A stretch of DNA of 64,000 nt from Myxococcales bacterium (lineage in GTDB: Bacteria; Myxococcota_A; Polyangia; Polyangiales; Polyangiaceae): assembly GCA_947473045.1 (NCBI GenBank), contig CANJCO010000016.1:24188-88187 (forward strand). The letters are read 5' to 3'. This document shows, one piece after another, positions 17,915-27,028 of the stretch. The notes below the pieces were generated by a model that was not told the DNA's origin, did no database searches, and was given only the letters and a program-made list of their open reading frames with translations. A program made the position numbers and the translations under genes. Numbering within the stretch: the stretch's first letter is position 1; each line of letters begins with the position of its first letter.

Positions 17915-19930
17915 TCAGGCTTGCGGCGCGTGACCCTCGCGCGCGACAACCTCGGCGATCGCGCGCGTGAGCTCGGGAGTCGATACGGGTTTGTCGAGCA
18001 TCAGCGGAGCCACCCGCCCGATGAACGCGCGTGAGCGCTCGGTAAACGCGCCGCCGCTGCAGAAAATGATGCGCCGCTCGAGACCGGGCCAACGCGCCTC
18101 GACTTCTTCGTAAACCTTGGGTCCGTCCATGCCCGGCATCATCAGATCGCACACGATGACGTCGTAGTCGCGCTGCGCGCTCAGCAGCTCGAGGGCTTCT
18201 TCGCCGCCAAGCGCGATATCGACCTCGCACGTTCGCAGGTAGATGCGGTAGCACTCGGCCACGAGCGCCTCGTCGTCGACGACGAGCACCTTCGCGCGGA
18301 GAGCGGCAGGGGCCAGTGCCGGCTCGGGCAGCTTGCGCACCGACGGGGCCTCGGCCGCGGCGATCGGGAGCGAAATGAAGAACGTGGTTCCGGCTCCGAG
18401 CTCGCTGACGAACCGAAGCGTTCCGCCGTGCTGCTCGGCGATGTCAAGGCACAGCGGCAGCCCGAGGCCCGTGCCCAGCTCGCTGGGTTTGGTGGTGAAA
18501 AACGGCTCAAAAATGCGATCGCGCAGCGAATCGGGAATGCCGCCGCCGGTGTCGCGTACCGACACGACGACGCGGTCACCCTCGCGCGCCGCGGAGATCG
18601 CGATCTCGTTCTGATCGGGGGCTCCTTCGCCGACGGCGTGGGCGGCGTTGGTGACGAGGTTCGTGAGAAGCTGCGCGAGGAGCGTGCGATCGCCGCGCAC
18701 AAAGAGGCCGCGGTCGAGATCGATGGTGAACGCGGCGCGCTGCGAGACGAGCGACGAGGTCATCCGCCGGACCATCTCGACCACGTCGGCGAGCCCGAGA
18801 CGCTCGGCGCGAAAGCCGTCGACGCGCGAGAACGGCAACAGCGCGCGGGTCACGGCGCCCACGCGCTGCACTCCCTCTTGAAGCGCGGCCAGCGGAGCCG
18901 CTCCCTGCTCAGACAACGCGACCCGCTGCAGCGTGTCGATTGCAGTCTGCATGTATTGAAGCGGGTTGTTGATCTCGTGCGCGACCGAAGCCGCGAGGTG
19001 GCCAAGCGACACGAGTCTGTCGCTGTGCAGGAGCCGCTGGCGCGTCTCGGCCAGCTCGTGGTTCGATCGCTCCAGCGCGTGCTCGCGGTCGACCTGCGCC
19101 GACACGTCGCGCGCGATGACCAGATACTGGCGGCGGCCCATGAACTCGTACGTCTGAATGCGCACGTCGGCGATAAAGCGCGAACCGTCCTTTTTCCGCA
19201 TGGCGTGTCGCGGCTCGTGCCCTTCACCGCTCGCTTGCAGCGAAGCCGACATCCGCGCGACGCTGGCCGCGGCCTCAGGGCCTCCGAGGTTGGCGCCCGT
19301 GAGCTTGAGAAATTCTGTGCGCGAGTAGCCGAACAGCTCGCACGCCGCGGGGTTGACGTCGACCGCGTGCGCGTCGTCGAAGTCGAACACCATGATGGCG
19401 TCGCCTGCGCGCTCGAGCATCACGCGAAAGCGCTGCTCGGACAAGACGAGCGCCGCGATGCTGGAGGCCGCCTCGCGGTTGCCCCGGGTAGAGCTGAGCA
19501 GTGGCTCCAGAAACTGACTGACTATGATTGCGCCAGCGACCGACTGCCCGTCTGCACCAGGTCGCGGCGTGACGGAGACGAGCTGCTCGACGGCAGTGCC
19601 ATTTTTGCGTAGCCCGACGAGGCTGCCCCGCCACGGCTGGCCGTCGCGCACGTGACCGCGCAGCGTCGCGTAGAGTGCCGGTGCGTGCACGGGGCTTTGC
19701 AGCAAGCTGAACGCGTCTCGCCCGATCGCCTCGTCCGATGCGTAGCCGGACAGCCGCGCGAATGCGGCGTTGGTCCACTGCAACACGCTGTCGGGCCCGA
19801 CGATCGCGACGGCGTCGGCTACCTGATCGAGCGCTGACTCGAGCGCCTTCGCGCGCTGACGATCAGCGACGGGAGCGCTGGCACCGGTGGGCGCGTCGGT
19901 CGCTGCTTCAGGTGGGCCAAAATTCGCCAA
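17915..19930 (-). CDS. Hybrid sensor histidine kinase (PAS-PAS-HisKA-HATPase-REC)
   Basis: The 671-residue protein contains, in order, a PAS domain (about 30-140), a second PAS domain (about 165-285), and a HisKA dimerisation helix with phospho-acceptor His318 in SVAHEINNPLQ. The ATPase domain follows with N-box TNLVTNAAHA, G1 DTGGGIP and G2 GTGLGLPLC. A C-terminal receiver domain begins VLVVDDEALV and has the phosphorylatable Asp in CDLMMPGMDG. There are no membrane segments, so it is a cytoplasmic sensor of an unknown signal. No unfused response regulator or DNA-binding output lies next to it, so its partner must be elsewhere. The gene is convergent with the hypothetical gene at 17234. Confidence 0.9.
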   Translation of the reverse strand: MANFGPPEAATDAPTGASAPVADRQRAKALESALDQVADAVAIVGPDSVLQWTNAAFARLSGYASDEAIGRDAFSLLQSPVHAPALYATLRGHVRDGQPWRGSLVGLRKNGTAVEQLVSVTPRPGADGQSVAGAIIVSQFLEPLLSSTRGNREAASSIAALVLSEQRFRVMLERAGDAIMVFDFDDAHAVDVNPAACELFGYSRTEFLKLTGANLGGPEAAASVARMSASLQASGEGHEPRHAMRKKDGSRFIADVRIQTYEFMGRRQYLVIARDVSAQVDREHALERSNHELAETRQRLLHSDRLVSLGHLAASVAHEINNPLQYMQTAIDTLQRVALSEQGAAPLAALQEGVQRVGAVTRALLPFSRVDGFRAERLGLADVVEMVRRMTSSLVSQRAAFTIDLDRGLFVRGDRTLLAQLLTNLVTNAAHAVGEGAPDQNEIAISAAREGDRVVVSVRDTGGGIPDSLRDRIFEPFFTTKPSELGTGLGLPLCLDIAEQHGGTLRFVSELGAGTTFFISLPIAAAEAPSVRKLPEPALAPAALRAKVLVVDDEALVAECYRIYLRTCEVDIALGGEEALELLSAQRDYDVIVCDLMMPGMDGPKVYEEVEARWPGLERRIIFCSGGAFTERSRAFIGRVAPLMLDKPVSTPELTRAIAEVVAREGHAPQA

Positions 19931-20015
19931 CGCGCGCGCATCTTATCACCTAGAGGGCGACAGCGCACGCGCGGCGAGGTGATTCGCCCGCGATGCGTGC
20001 CCTGCAGCATCGACG

Positions 20016-20050
20016 AAAAAGCGGCGACGCCCCGGGTCGGACGCCGCCGC
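20016..20050 (-). terminator. Rho-independent terminator on the minus strand
   Basis: Read on minus, a 12-bp stem (two G-T wobbles) beginning GCGGCGGCGTCC with loop GACCCG is followed immediately by TTTTT (plus-strand A-run 20016-20020). It is the clearest intrinsic terminator noticed in the window. It lies about 25 bp past the stop of a protein-like reading frame that has no intact gene, so it probably terminated a gene that is now mostly lost. Confidence 0.75.
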
Positions 20051-20075
20051 GGAGGCGCTCGGTTTCAGACGTCGT

Positions 20076-20240
20076 TCAGGCGATGAACGTCAGCTTCTTG
20101 CCGGCGAGAGAAAACGGCTGGTTGCCGAACACCTGATAGACGGCGTCGACCTGGCCGATCCGCTGACACTGCCGATCGAGATCGTGATCCCGCCTGCAGA
20201 CGTCAGCGTAACGGCTCGACTTGTCGCGCGCGGCGCGGTG
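20076..20240 (-). pseudogene. Possible 3' remnant of a lost gene
   Basis: On minus, a frame ending at the TGA (20078-20076) reads GQVDAVYQVFGNQPFSLAG then KKLTFIA, which looks like a genuine C-terminus and is followed by a strong terminator. Further upstream the protein-like text shifts to another frame, VTLTSAGGITISIGSVSG. That suggests a frameshift, and the remnant is cut off by the start of the next lipoprotein gene. The Gly/Ser/Thr-rich string vaguely recalls beta-helical tail or VgrG-type ends, but this is only an impression. It occupies most of the ~325-bp stretch between 19931 and 20256; nothing else was seen there. Confidence 0.35.
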
Positions 20241-20256
20241 GCGGTATGTTCGCTCA

Positions 20257-21999
20257 ATGCATCGCTCGGGTCTGGTGCTCGTAGCGGCGGCGTTTCCGCT
20301 GGCGTGGATTGCCTGTCAGGGGCCCACAGCCGTGCGCGCGATCGCCTACACTGAAGTGCCTTGCGACACGCAGGCGCCGGTGGCGGTCGTCGTGGCGTCG
20401 GATCTCGCAGAGCTGAACGCGAAGCTCGCGGCTGGAATTGTGTCGTCGACGCGGGCGGGGTGTTCGGGGGGCCTCGTGGGCGATCTCGTCGTCACGCCTC
20501 CCGGCGCAAACGACGGCCCGATCGCGTTCGCGCTGCTGACGCGGGCCGATGGTCAAACGCCCGATCGCTGCGGCGATCCAACGTTGGGCGCGTCGGATCG
20601 CAGCCAGTGCATCGTAGCCAAGCGCGCGCTGCGTTTTCGGTCGCATGAGCAGGTGGACGTACGGGTCGACTTGCGCGGGGCGTGCCGGGGCATCGCGTGC
20701 GGCGCGGAGCAGACGTGCGTGAAGGGAACGTGCGTCAGCGCGCAAGTAGCGAGCGTCTGCGCGGGCACCTGCACCGAGACTGATTTGACCGTCGGTGACG
20801 CAGGCGTCGCGCCAGGGCTGTGCGATCCGCTGCCACCGCCGACGGGGCATGTCGTGGAAGTGTCCGATGTCGCTTCGCTCGTCGCAGCCGTGAGCGGCGC
20901 GTCACCCAACGACACGATCCTGATCGCTGACGGAACCTACTCCCTGACAGGCGCGCCGCTGCTCATCGAGGCCGAGGGCGTGACCTTGCGCTCGAAGAGC
21001 GGCAAGCGCGACGCGGTCGTGCTCGACGGAGGCTACGATCCCGGCGCGGGTGCGATGCCCATCACGATCCACGGCTCGCACGTCACGGTCGCGAGCCTCA
21101 CCGTGCAGCGCGCCTACTATCACCCGATCCACGTCGCGTCGCTGAACGCAGACATCAAAGGCACGCTGCTGTACGATCTTCACGTCATCGATCCCGCCGA
21201 GCAGGCGATCATGATCCACGGAGACCCCGCGTTTACGCACTTCGCCGACGACGGAGTCGTCGCGTGCTCGAAGATTGAGCTCACGGCTGCCGGGCGCGCG
21301 CAAGTGCGCAACAACTGCTTCACGGGCGGTGTCGATGCGCATGCGGCCCGCGGCTGGACGGTGCGCGACAACTGGATCGAGGGCTTTTATTGCAGCGCGG
21401 GGCTCGCGGAGCATGCGGTGCACTTCTGGAGGGGCTCGCGCGACACGACGGTGGAGCGAAACGTGATCCGCGACAACGTGCGCGGCATCGGGCTCGGGCT
21501 CGGGCAGGGGGTTGCGGGTCGAAGCTATGCCGACCAGCCGTGCGGCGGCGCGGCGAACATGGGGTCGTATGGCGGCATCGTCCGCAACAACGCGGTCTCT
21601 GCGCAGGCCCCGGAGCTGTTCGGATCGCAATCAGGGTTCGACACGGGCATCGGACTCGAAGAGTCGTGCGAGGCGGTCGTCGTGCACAACTCGGTGGCCT
21701 CGACGCAGCCTCCCGGGTCGTCTTCGCTGGAGGTCCGGTTCGCGGCGACGCGCGCGACGGTGACGAACAACTTGCTGAGCGCGGCATTCAAAGTTCGTGA
21801 CGGCGCAGCGTCGCAGGCCGCGGGGAACGTCGAGCAGGCACCGCTGTCGCTCTTTCGCGACGTTCCGGCGGGCGACCTTCACGTGACGATCGCGGCTGCG
21901 CCCAGGGGAATCGCCCTGCCGTCCGGGCTGGCGGATCGGGATATCGACGGCGACGCGCGCGCCATCGCGAGCCCGGCCGTCGGCGCAGACGAACCTTGA
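20257..21999 (+). CDS. Beta-helix (pectate-lyase-like) lipoprotein, copy 1, with distinct N-terminal module
   Basis: Start ATG 20257 gives a signal peptide with lipobox WIAC. Residues of about 20-180 form a Cys-containing module (YTEVPC, GCSGG, QCIVAKRALRF, GACRGIACGAEQTCV). This module is clearly related to the start of the FG-GAP lipoprotein at 52591. The C-terminal ~395 residues are a right-handed parallel beta-helix (PLPPPTGHVVEVSDVASLV, PNDTILIADGTYSL, VTVASLTVQRAYYHPIHV, NNCFTGGVDAHAARGWTVRDN). This part is nearly identical to the next gene. The protein is probably a surface carbohydrate-binding or lyase-like protein; no catalytic triad was identified. The two tandem genes arose by a duplication of at least 1.2 kb. 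Confidence 0.8.
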   Translation: MHRSGLVLVAAAFPLAWIACQGPTAVRAIAYTEVPCDTQAPVAVVVASDLAELNAKLAAGIVSSTRAGCSGGLVGDLVVTPPGANDGPIAFALLTRADGQTPDRCGDPTLGASDRSQCIVAKRALRFRSHEQVDVRVDLRGACRGIACGAEQTCVKGTCVSAQVASVCAGTCTETDLTVGDAGVAPGLCDPLPPPTGHVVEVSDVASLVAAVSGASPNDTILIADGTYSLTGAPLLIEAEGVTLRSKSGKRDAVVLDGGYDPGAGAMPITIHGSHVTVASLTVQRAYYHPIHVASLNADIKGTLLYDLHVIDPAEQAIMIHGDPAFTHFADDGVVACSKIELTAAGRAQVRNNCFTGGVDAHAARGWTVRDNWIEGFYCSAGLAEHAVHFWRGSRDTTVERNVIRDNVRGIGLGLGQGVAGRSYADQPCGGAANMGSYGGIVRNNAVSAQAPELFGSQSGFDTGIGLEESCEAVVVHNSVASTQPPGSSSLEVRFAATRATVTNNLLSAAFKVRDGAASQAAGNVEQAPLSLFRDVPAGDLHVTIAAAPRGIALPSGLADRDIDGDARAIASPAVGADEP

Positions 22000-22009
22000 G
22001 GGCGCTCAG
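20791..22009 (+). repeat. Direct repeat copy 1 (beta-helix coding sequence)
   Basis: From GTCGGTGACG at 20791 to GAGGGCGCTCA after the stop, this stretch is about 95% identical by eye to 22301-23521. The offset changes from 1510 to 1513 bp because of one inserted codon. The homology includes the first bases after the stop codon but not the upstream 5' region, so the duplicated copies have different N-termini. Confidence 0.85.
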
Positions 22010-22165
22010 GGATGCGGGGATGAGCGACCGCGCTGGTCGGTGCGGCGCGAATCGCATGTAGATTGCACGCACACCGTCCCGTGCGCGCGCTTGGTCTCTG
22101 CGCGCCCCGAAGCCGCTTCACTCCGCCCTCGCTGCCCGCCGTCGCTGCTGTTAACATGCGCCGTT

Positions 22166-23512
22166 ATGCGCAAATTGTTCACGACCGCCGCACTGCTCGT
22201 CGCCGCGTGCGGCGAAACCGAGCCTGCTGCTCCGCCCGTGGCGGCCGATGCCGGCGACGCGGCGTCGAGCCTGGATGCATCGCCCGGGCGCGATGCGAGC
22301 GTCGGTGACGGAGGCGTCGCGCCTGGGTTTTGCGCCCCGCTGCCTCCGCCGACGGGGCATGTCGTGGAAGTGTCCGATGTCGCGTCGCTCGTCGCAGCCG
22401 TGAGCGGCGCGTCACCCAACGACACGATCCTGATCGCTGACGGAACCTACTCCCTGATCGGCGCGCCGCTGCTCATCGAGGCCGACGGCGTGACGTTGCG
22501 CTCGAAGAGCGGCAAGCGCGACGCGGTCGTGCTCGACGGAGGCTACGATTCCGGCGCGGGTGCGATGCCCATCACGATCCACGGCTCGCACGTCACGGTC
22601 GCGAGCCTCACCGTGCAGCGCGCCTACTATCACCCGATCCATGTCGAGTCGCTGAACGCAGACATCAAAGGCACGCTGCTCTACGATCTTCACGTCATCG
22701 ACCCCGGCGAGCAGGCGATCAAGGTCAATGGCGGCGAGCCCGCGTTTGCCCACTTTGCCGACGACGGAGTCGTCGCGTGCTCGAGGATTGAGCTCACAGC
22801 TGCCGGGCGCGCTCAGGTGCGCAACAACTGCTACACGGGTGGTGTCGATGCGCACGCGGCCCGCGGCTGGACGGTGCGCGACAACTGGATCGAGGGGTTT
22901 TATTGCAGCGTGGGGCTCTCGGAGCACGGCGTGCACTTCTGGAAGGGCTCGCGCGACACGACGGTGGAGCGCAACGTGATCCGCGACAACGCGCGCGGCA
23001 TCGGGTTCGGGCTCGGGCAGGGGGTCGCGGGTCGAAGCTATGCCGACCAGCCGTGCAGCGGCGCAGCGAACCTGGGCTCCTACGGCGGCATCATCCGCAA
23101 CAACGCGGTGTCTGCGCAGGCCCCGGCGCTGTTCGGATCGCAATCAGGGTTCGACACGGGCATCGGACTCGAAGAGTCGTGCGAGACGGTCGTCGTGCAC
23201 AACTCGGTGGCCTCCACGCAACCTCCCACATCTTCTTCGCTCGAAGTCCGATTTGCGGCAACCCGGGCGACCGTGACCAACAACCTGCTGAGCGCGGCCT
23301 TCAAGGTTCGTGACAGCGCAGCGTCGCAGGCGGGCGGTAACGTCGAGCAGGCGCCGTTGTCCCTCTTTCGCGACGTGCCGGCCGGCGATCTCCACGTGAC
23401 GAAGGCGGGCGGGCCCAAGGGAATCGCCCTGCCGTCCGGGCTGGCCGATCGCGACATCGACGGCGACGCGCGCGCCATCGCAACCCCTGCGGTCGGCGCA
23501 GACGAGCCCTGA
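22166..23512 (+). CDS. Beta-helix (pectate-lyase-like) lipoprotein, copy 2, short N-terminus
   Basis: Start ATG 22166 gives MRKLFTTAALLVAAC, a compact signal peptide with a lipobox, followed by a short Ala/Asp/Ser linker. From GVAPGFCAPLPPPTGHVV onward the protein is nearly identical to the C-terminal 395 residues of the preceding gene. One residue is inserted (KVNGGEPAF against MIHGDPAF). It lacks the ~160-residue Cys-rich module of copy 1. The fold is a right-handed parallel beta-helix. It lies in the same orientation 166 bp after copy 1. The upstream 5' region looks independent, which suggests separate promoters. Confidence 0.8.
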   Translation: MRKLFTTAALLVAACGETEPAAPPVAADAGDAASSLDASPGRDASVGDGGVAPGFCAPLPPPTGHVVEVSDVASLVAAVSGASPNDTILIADGTYSLIGAPLLIEADGVTLRSKSGKRDAVVLDGGYDSGAGAMPITIHGSHVTVASLTVQRAYYHPIHVESLNADIKGTLLYDLHVIDPGEQAIKVNGGEPAFAHFADDGVVACSRIELTAAGRAQVRNNCYTGGVDAHAARGWTVRDNWIEGFYCSVGLSEHGVHFWKGSRDTTVERNVIRDNARGIGFGLGQGVAGRSYADQPCSGAANLGSYGGIIRNNAVSAQAPALFGSQSGFDTGIGLEESCETVVVHNSVASTQPPTSSSLEVRFAATRATVTNNLLSAAFKVRDSAASQAGGNVEQAPLSLFRDVPAGDLHVTKAGGPKGIALPSGLADRDIDGDARAIATPAVGADEP

Positions 23513-23521
23513 GGGCGCTCA
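22301..23521 (+). repeat. Direct repeat copy 2 (beta-helix coding sequence)
   Basis: This is the partner of 20791-22009. Substitutions are scattered and mostly synonymous, and one codon has been gained. That is consistent with a tandem duplication kept similar by recent origin or gene conversion. Confidence 0.85.
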
Positions 23522-23646
23522 CCGGGGCGTGCTGTGCTGGGGCGACGACGCGCAATCACAGCTGGGTGATGGCCTGACCGCCGCGCGTCCCGAGCCCGCG
23601 CCGGTCGTCGGCGTTCCCTGACCGTCAGTGCCGCGCCCGCGGCAGG

Positions 23647-24231
23647 CTACGGCATTTTTGCAGCTTCGGCCTTCACGCGCTCCATCATTTCGGGCAGCGC
23701 CTTTGCCTGCGCGCTCTCGCGAATGAAATCGGGGACGGCTGATTTGGGCTCGGCCATGACTGTGTAGGTGACGAGGCTCTGCGTGCCGGCGGCATCGATC
23801 GCCTCGATCTCCCAACTGCCCTCGTTGCGCTTGTAGTCGCCCTCGACGAGCTTCCAGGAGCGCTTCATGCGGCGGTCGCTCTCCTCGTGCCGGGCCTCGG
23901 TGGTCGCGGTGAGGTTTGACATGGGAAACGGCAGGCGGATCGTCACCTTGCAAGTGTGGATGTTGCCCTCTTTTTTCAGGAGGTCCGAAGCGGCGACGCG
24001 CGGCATGCGGTCCTTGTAATGCGCGCAGTCGGACACGACCGCCCATACTTTCTTCGGTGGGAGATCCATCACCGTGCGCACGACGAACTTCGGCGTGTCG
24101 ACGCCGTCGACCTTCACCTTCGTCACCTGAACCTGCCCCTTGGCGGGGAGGTCGTCGCTCGCGATGGCGGTCGCGGCGAGCGAGCACGTCGCGATGAGCA
24201 GGGCTCCGAACAGCAAGGTATTCAATTTCAT
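23647..24231 (-). CDS. Exported SRPBCC/START-like (polyketide cyclase-like) protein
   Basis: The 194-residue protein has an N-terminal signal sequence (KLNTLLFGALLIATCSLAATAIAS), most likely cut after AIAS; the internal Cys is not in a convincing lipobox. The remainder has the SRPBCC lipid-binding pattern: VVRTVMDLPPKKVWAVVSDCAHYKDRMPRV, then an amphipathic antiparallel sheet and a C-terminal helix (IRESAQAKALPEMMERVKAEA). Such proteins bind hydrophobic ligands in a deep cavity; the ligand here is unknown. The start ATG is 10 bp from the 121-bp tandem duplication, which must contain or flank its promoter. Confidence 0.75.
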   Translation of the reverse strand: MKLNTLLFGALLIATCSLAATAIASDDLPAKGQVQVTKVKVDGVDTPKFVVRTVMDLPPKKVWAVVSDCAHYKDRMPRVAASDLLKKEGNIHTCKVTIRLPFPMSNLTATTEARHEESDRRMKRSWKLVEGDYKRNEGSWEIEAIDAAGTQSLVTYTVMAEPKSAVPDFIRESAQAKALPEMMERVKAEAAKMP

Positions 24232-24240
24232 GATCGCGCT

Positions 24241-24482
24241 ATCTTAGCGCAAATCGCGCGACGCACAGGCGATCTCGACATGCTCGCCAGCAGCGCAGGC
24301 GATGCGCGCAGGTGCAGGCGATGCATCGCGCACCGGCTCCGAGCGGCGCGGGCCGATCAGCATCTTAGCGCAAATCGCGCGACGCACAGGCGATCTCGAC
24401 ATGCTCGCCAGCAGCGCAGGCGATGCGCGCAGGTGCAGGCGATGCATCGCGCACCGGCTCCGAGCGGCGCGGGCCGATCAGC
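24241..24482. repeat. Perfect 121-bp tandem duplication
   Basis: Bases 24241-24361 and 24362-24482 are identical over all 121 positions as read. Each copy begins ATCTTAGCGC and ends GGCCGATCAGC. The unit holds internal CAGGCGAT repeats and no credible gene. It fills most of the 345-bp divergent space between the SRPBCC gene and the export operon. It therefore duplicates whatever regulatory sequence lies there. Confidence 0.95.
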
Positions 24483-24576
24483 ATTGGCTGTTGCGCAGCG
24501 GCGCGCGGCGAGCAGGCATGAACGTTGCGAAGCGGCCGTTCAGCGCCGCCTTGGGCTGCGCGAACGAAGGAGCGTG

Positions 24577-25806
24577 ATGCGAGCGCCGGAGGGAATGATT
24601 CCCATATTTCTTCGGCGTCCGGAAGTGTGGCTGGCAGTCGCGATGCTCGCGGGTGGTGTGCTCTTTGCTGTCGTGCGCGCGCGCGGTCCGGCGGTGCGCG
24701 TGGCTTTGGTGGAGCGGGGCGATCTCGAGCAGCACGTGGTCGCCAGCGGGAGGGTGTGGGTCGCCTCCAGGGTGCAAATCGCGGCGCAGGCGCCGGGGCT
24801 CGTCGTGCGCGTCGCCGCGGCGAGCGGGCAGCACGTAGAGGCGGGCGATCTGCTCGTGCAACAAGAAGACGCCGAGGCGCTTGCTGGAGTCGCGCAGGCG
24901 AAGGCCGGCGAAGAACAGGCGCGGGCGCGCATGTCGCTGCTGCGCCGGGTCGGCGCAACCGTGGCAAACGAATCGCTTCGCGAGGCGGACACCAATTGGG
25001 AGCACGCGCTCGGCGAGTTTGGGCGGGTCCAGAAGCTGGCTTCGTCAGGCTCGGTCGCACCGTTCGAACTCGACGACGCGCGCCGATCGCTCGACCTCGC
25101 GCGCGCGCAGCGGGCCGCCGCCACGGCGCAGCAGCAGTCGTCGGCGCCTGCAGGGGCTGACTCGCGAATCGCGCTGAGCGCGCTGACGCTGGCGCAGGCT
25201 CAGCTCGGGGCCGCGAGGGTTCGCCTCGCGCAGACGCGCATCGTCGCGCAGCAGCCCGGCGTCGTGCTCTCGAGGTCGGTCGAACAGGGCGACGTTGTGG
25301 CGCCCGCGCGCACGCTGATGGTCTTGGCGGCGGACGGCGACACGTTCGTCGTGATTCAATTGGACGAGCGCAACCTCGCGTCGATCGCGCTCGGGCAAAG
25401 CGCGCGCGCCGTCGCCGATGCGTACCCCGATCGGCCGTTCGATGCGCAGGTGAGCTATGTGGCGCCATCGGTCGATCCGCAGCGCGGGAGTATTGAAGTG
25501 CGCTTGCGCGTGCCGAAGGCGCCCCTGGGGCTTCGGCCCGAAATGACCGTGTCCGTCGACCTCACCGTCGCCTCGAAGCTTCAGGTGCTCACGCTTCCCA
25601 CCGAGTCGGTGCACGCACTCTCCAGCCCATCACCATGGGTGCTCGCGGTCGAGCATGACCGCGCGGTTCGCAGGGAGGTCACACTCGGGATCCGCGGTAG
25701 TGGCAGGGCCGAGGTAGCCGCCGGGGTAGGCGAGGGCGCGCGGGTCGTGGCGGGCGACGGTCAGGCCGTTACGCCCGGGCAACGCGTGCGCGCGGAGCAC
25801 GACTGA
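24577..25806 (+). CDS. Efflux periplasmic adaptor subunit (HlyD/MacA-like)
   Basis: Start ATG 24577 follows GAAGGAG at 24566-24572, and a GTG directly precedes it in frame. The 409-residue protein has an N-terminal membrane anchor (PEVWLAVAMLAGGVLFAVV). A first lipoyl-like half (VQIAAQAPGLVVRVAAASGQHVEAGDLLVQQED) is followed by an alpha-helical hairpin rich in Ala/Arg/Glu, the second lipoyl half (ARTLMVLAADGDTFVVIQLDERNLASI) and a beta-barrel/membrane-proximal domain. It is the first gene of a three-gene operon with a FtsX-type permease and an ATPase. The complex would be of the MacAB type, moving a substrate from the inner membrane or periplasm outward; the substrate is unknown. Confidence 0.85.
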   Translation: MRAPEGMIPIFLRRPEVWLAVAMLAGGVLFAVVRARGPAVRVALVERGDLEQHVVASGRVWVASRVQIAAQAPGLVVRVAAASGQHVEAGDLLVQQEDAEALAGVAQAKAGEEQARARMSLLRRVGATVANESLREADTNWEHALGEFGRVQKLASSGSVAPFELDDARRSLDLARAQRAAATAQQQSSAPAGADSRIALSALTLAQAQLGAARVRLAQTRIVAQQPGVVLSRSVEQGDVVAPARTLMVLAADGDTFVVIQLDERNLASIALGQSARAVADAYPDRPFDAQVSYVAPSVDPQRGSIEVRLRVPKAPLGLRPEMTVSVDLTVASKLQVLTLPTESVHALSSPSPWVLAVEHDRAVRREVTLGIRGSGRAEVAAGVGEGARVVAGDGQAVTPGQRVRAEHD

Positions 25807-25807
25807 C

Positions 25808-27028
25808 ATGCCGTTCGAGTGGTTCGTGGCACTGCGCTACCTGCGCGACGGCAAGGCGCAGACTGCCCTTATTTTAGCCGCTGTTTCGGTCGGAGTGGCC
25901 GTCATCGTGTTTCTGTCTGCGCTTATCAACGGGCTGCAGGTCTCTCTGATCGACAAGACGCTCGGCGCGCAGGCGCACGTTACGCTCCGGGCGCCCCGCG
26001 AGAGCCCCACGGCCCTCGCGTTCGATGCTCCAGGGCGCGCGATTTCGCGTAGCGTGCAGCCGGCGTCCCAGCGCCTTCGATCGATCGACCAGTGGCCCGC
26101 GATCATGGCCGGCGTCGAGCGTGAGCCGGGCGTCGTCGCGGCGTCACCCATGGTCGTCGGGGCCGGCTTCGCGGTGCGGTCCGACGCAACCTGCCCGGTC
26201 GTGGTGCGCGGCGTCGACCCCGAGCGGTTCCTGTCGATCGTCGACCTTCGCAAGAAGGTCGTCGCAGGTCGCTTCGACGTCTCCGGCGACAACATTGTGA
26301 TTGGCGCGGCGCTCGCCTCCGATCTCGGCGTCTTCGTCGGCGACAAAATTCACGTGACGACGACCGAAGGCGGAGACGAAGTGGCGACGATCTCGGGCGT
26401 TTTCGCGCTCGGCAACGAGCCCGTCGACAAGGCGTGGGTCGTCACGTCGCTCAAGCAGGCGCAGGCGCTCTATGCGCTTCCCGGCGGCGCCACCACGATT
26501 GAGCTCAAGGTGCGCGAGGTCTTTGAGGCCGAGTCGATCGCGCAGTCCGTCCGCGATCGCACGGGCCTCGACGTGGTGAGCTGGATGAAGCAAAACGCCG
26601 AGCTGCTCGCCGGCCTCAGCGCGCAGAGCCGCTCAAAGAACCTCATCGAGTTCTTCGTCGTGGTCGCGGTCGCGCTCGGAATCGCGAGCGTGCTCATCGT
26701 CTCGGTCGTTCAGAAGTCGCGCGAGATCGGCATCTTGCGGGCCGTGGGCACGCCCTCGCGCCGCGTGCTCCTCGTGTTTCTCATTGAGGGCGGGGTGCTC
26801 GGCCTCTGCGGCTCGGTGGTCGGTTCGCTCCTCGGATCGCTGCTTTCGAAGCTGTTCGAGTCGCTCGCGCGGGGCGACGACGGAGCTCCGAAATTCCCGG
26901 TGCAGCTCGACCTCGAGCTCTTTGTCTTCGCCACCGCAGTGGCCACCGGCGTCGGGCTGCTCTCGGCGGTCATCCCCGCGCGCCGCGCCTCGAGGCTCGA
27001 TCCCGCGACAGCGATCCGCAATGGTTGA
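25808..27028 (+). CDS. ABC transporter permease (FtsX / MacB-LolC type)
   Basis: The 406-residue membrane protein starts 1 bp after the adaptor stop. A first transmembrane helix ([21 protein letters not shown]) is followed by a large periplasmic domain (about residues 45-270). A C-terminal block of three helices follows, with the FtsX hallmark [35 protein letters not shown]. This four-helix layout with a periplasmic core is shared by MacB-type mechanotransmission and Lol lipoprotein transporters. Given the many lipoproteins here, a lipoprotein-related cargo is attractive but unproven. Its stop overlaps the ATPase start by 8 bp. Confidence 0.88.
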   Translation: MPFEWFVALRYLRDGKAQTALILAAVSVGVAVIVFLSALINGLQVSLIDKTLGAQAHVTLRAPRESPTALAFDAPGRAISRSVQPASQRLRSIDQWPAIMAGVEREPGVVAASPMVVGAGFAVRSDATCPVVVRGVDPERFLSIVDLRKKVVAGRFDVSGDNIVIGAALASDLGVFVGDKIHVTTTEGGDEVATISGVFALGNEPVDKAWVVTSLKQAQALYALPGGATTIELKVREVFEAESIAQSVRDRTGLDVVSWMKQNAELLAGLSAQSRSKNLIEFFVVVAVALGIASVLIVSVVQKSREIGILRAVGTPSRRVLLVFLIEGGVLGLCGSVVGSLLGSLLSKLFESLARGDDGAPKFPVQLDLELFVFATAVATGVGLLSAVIPARRASRLDPATAIRNG

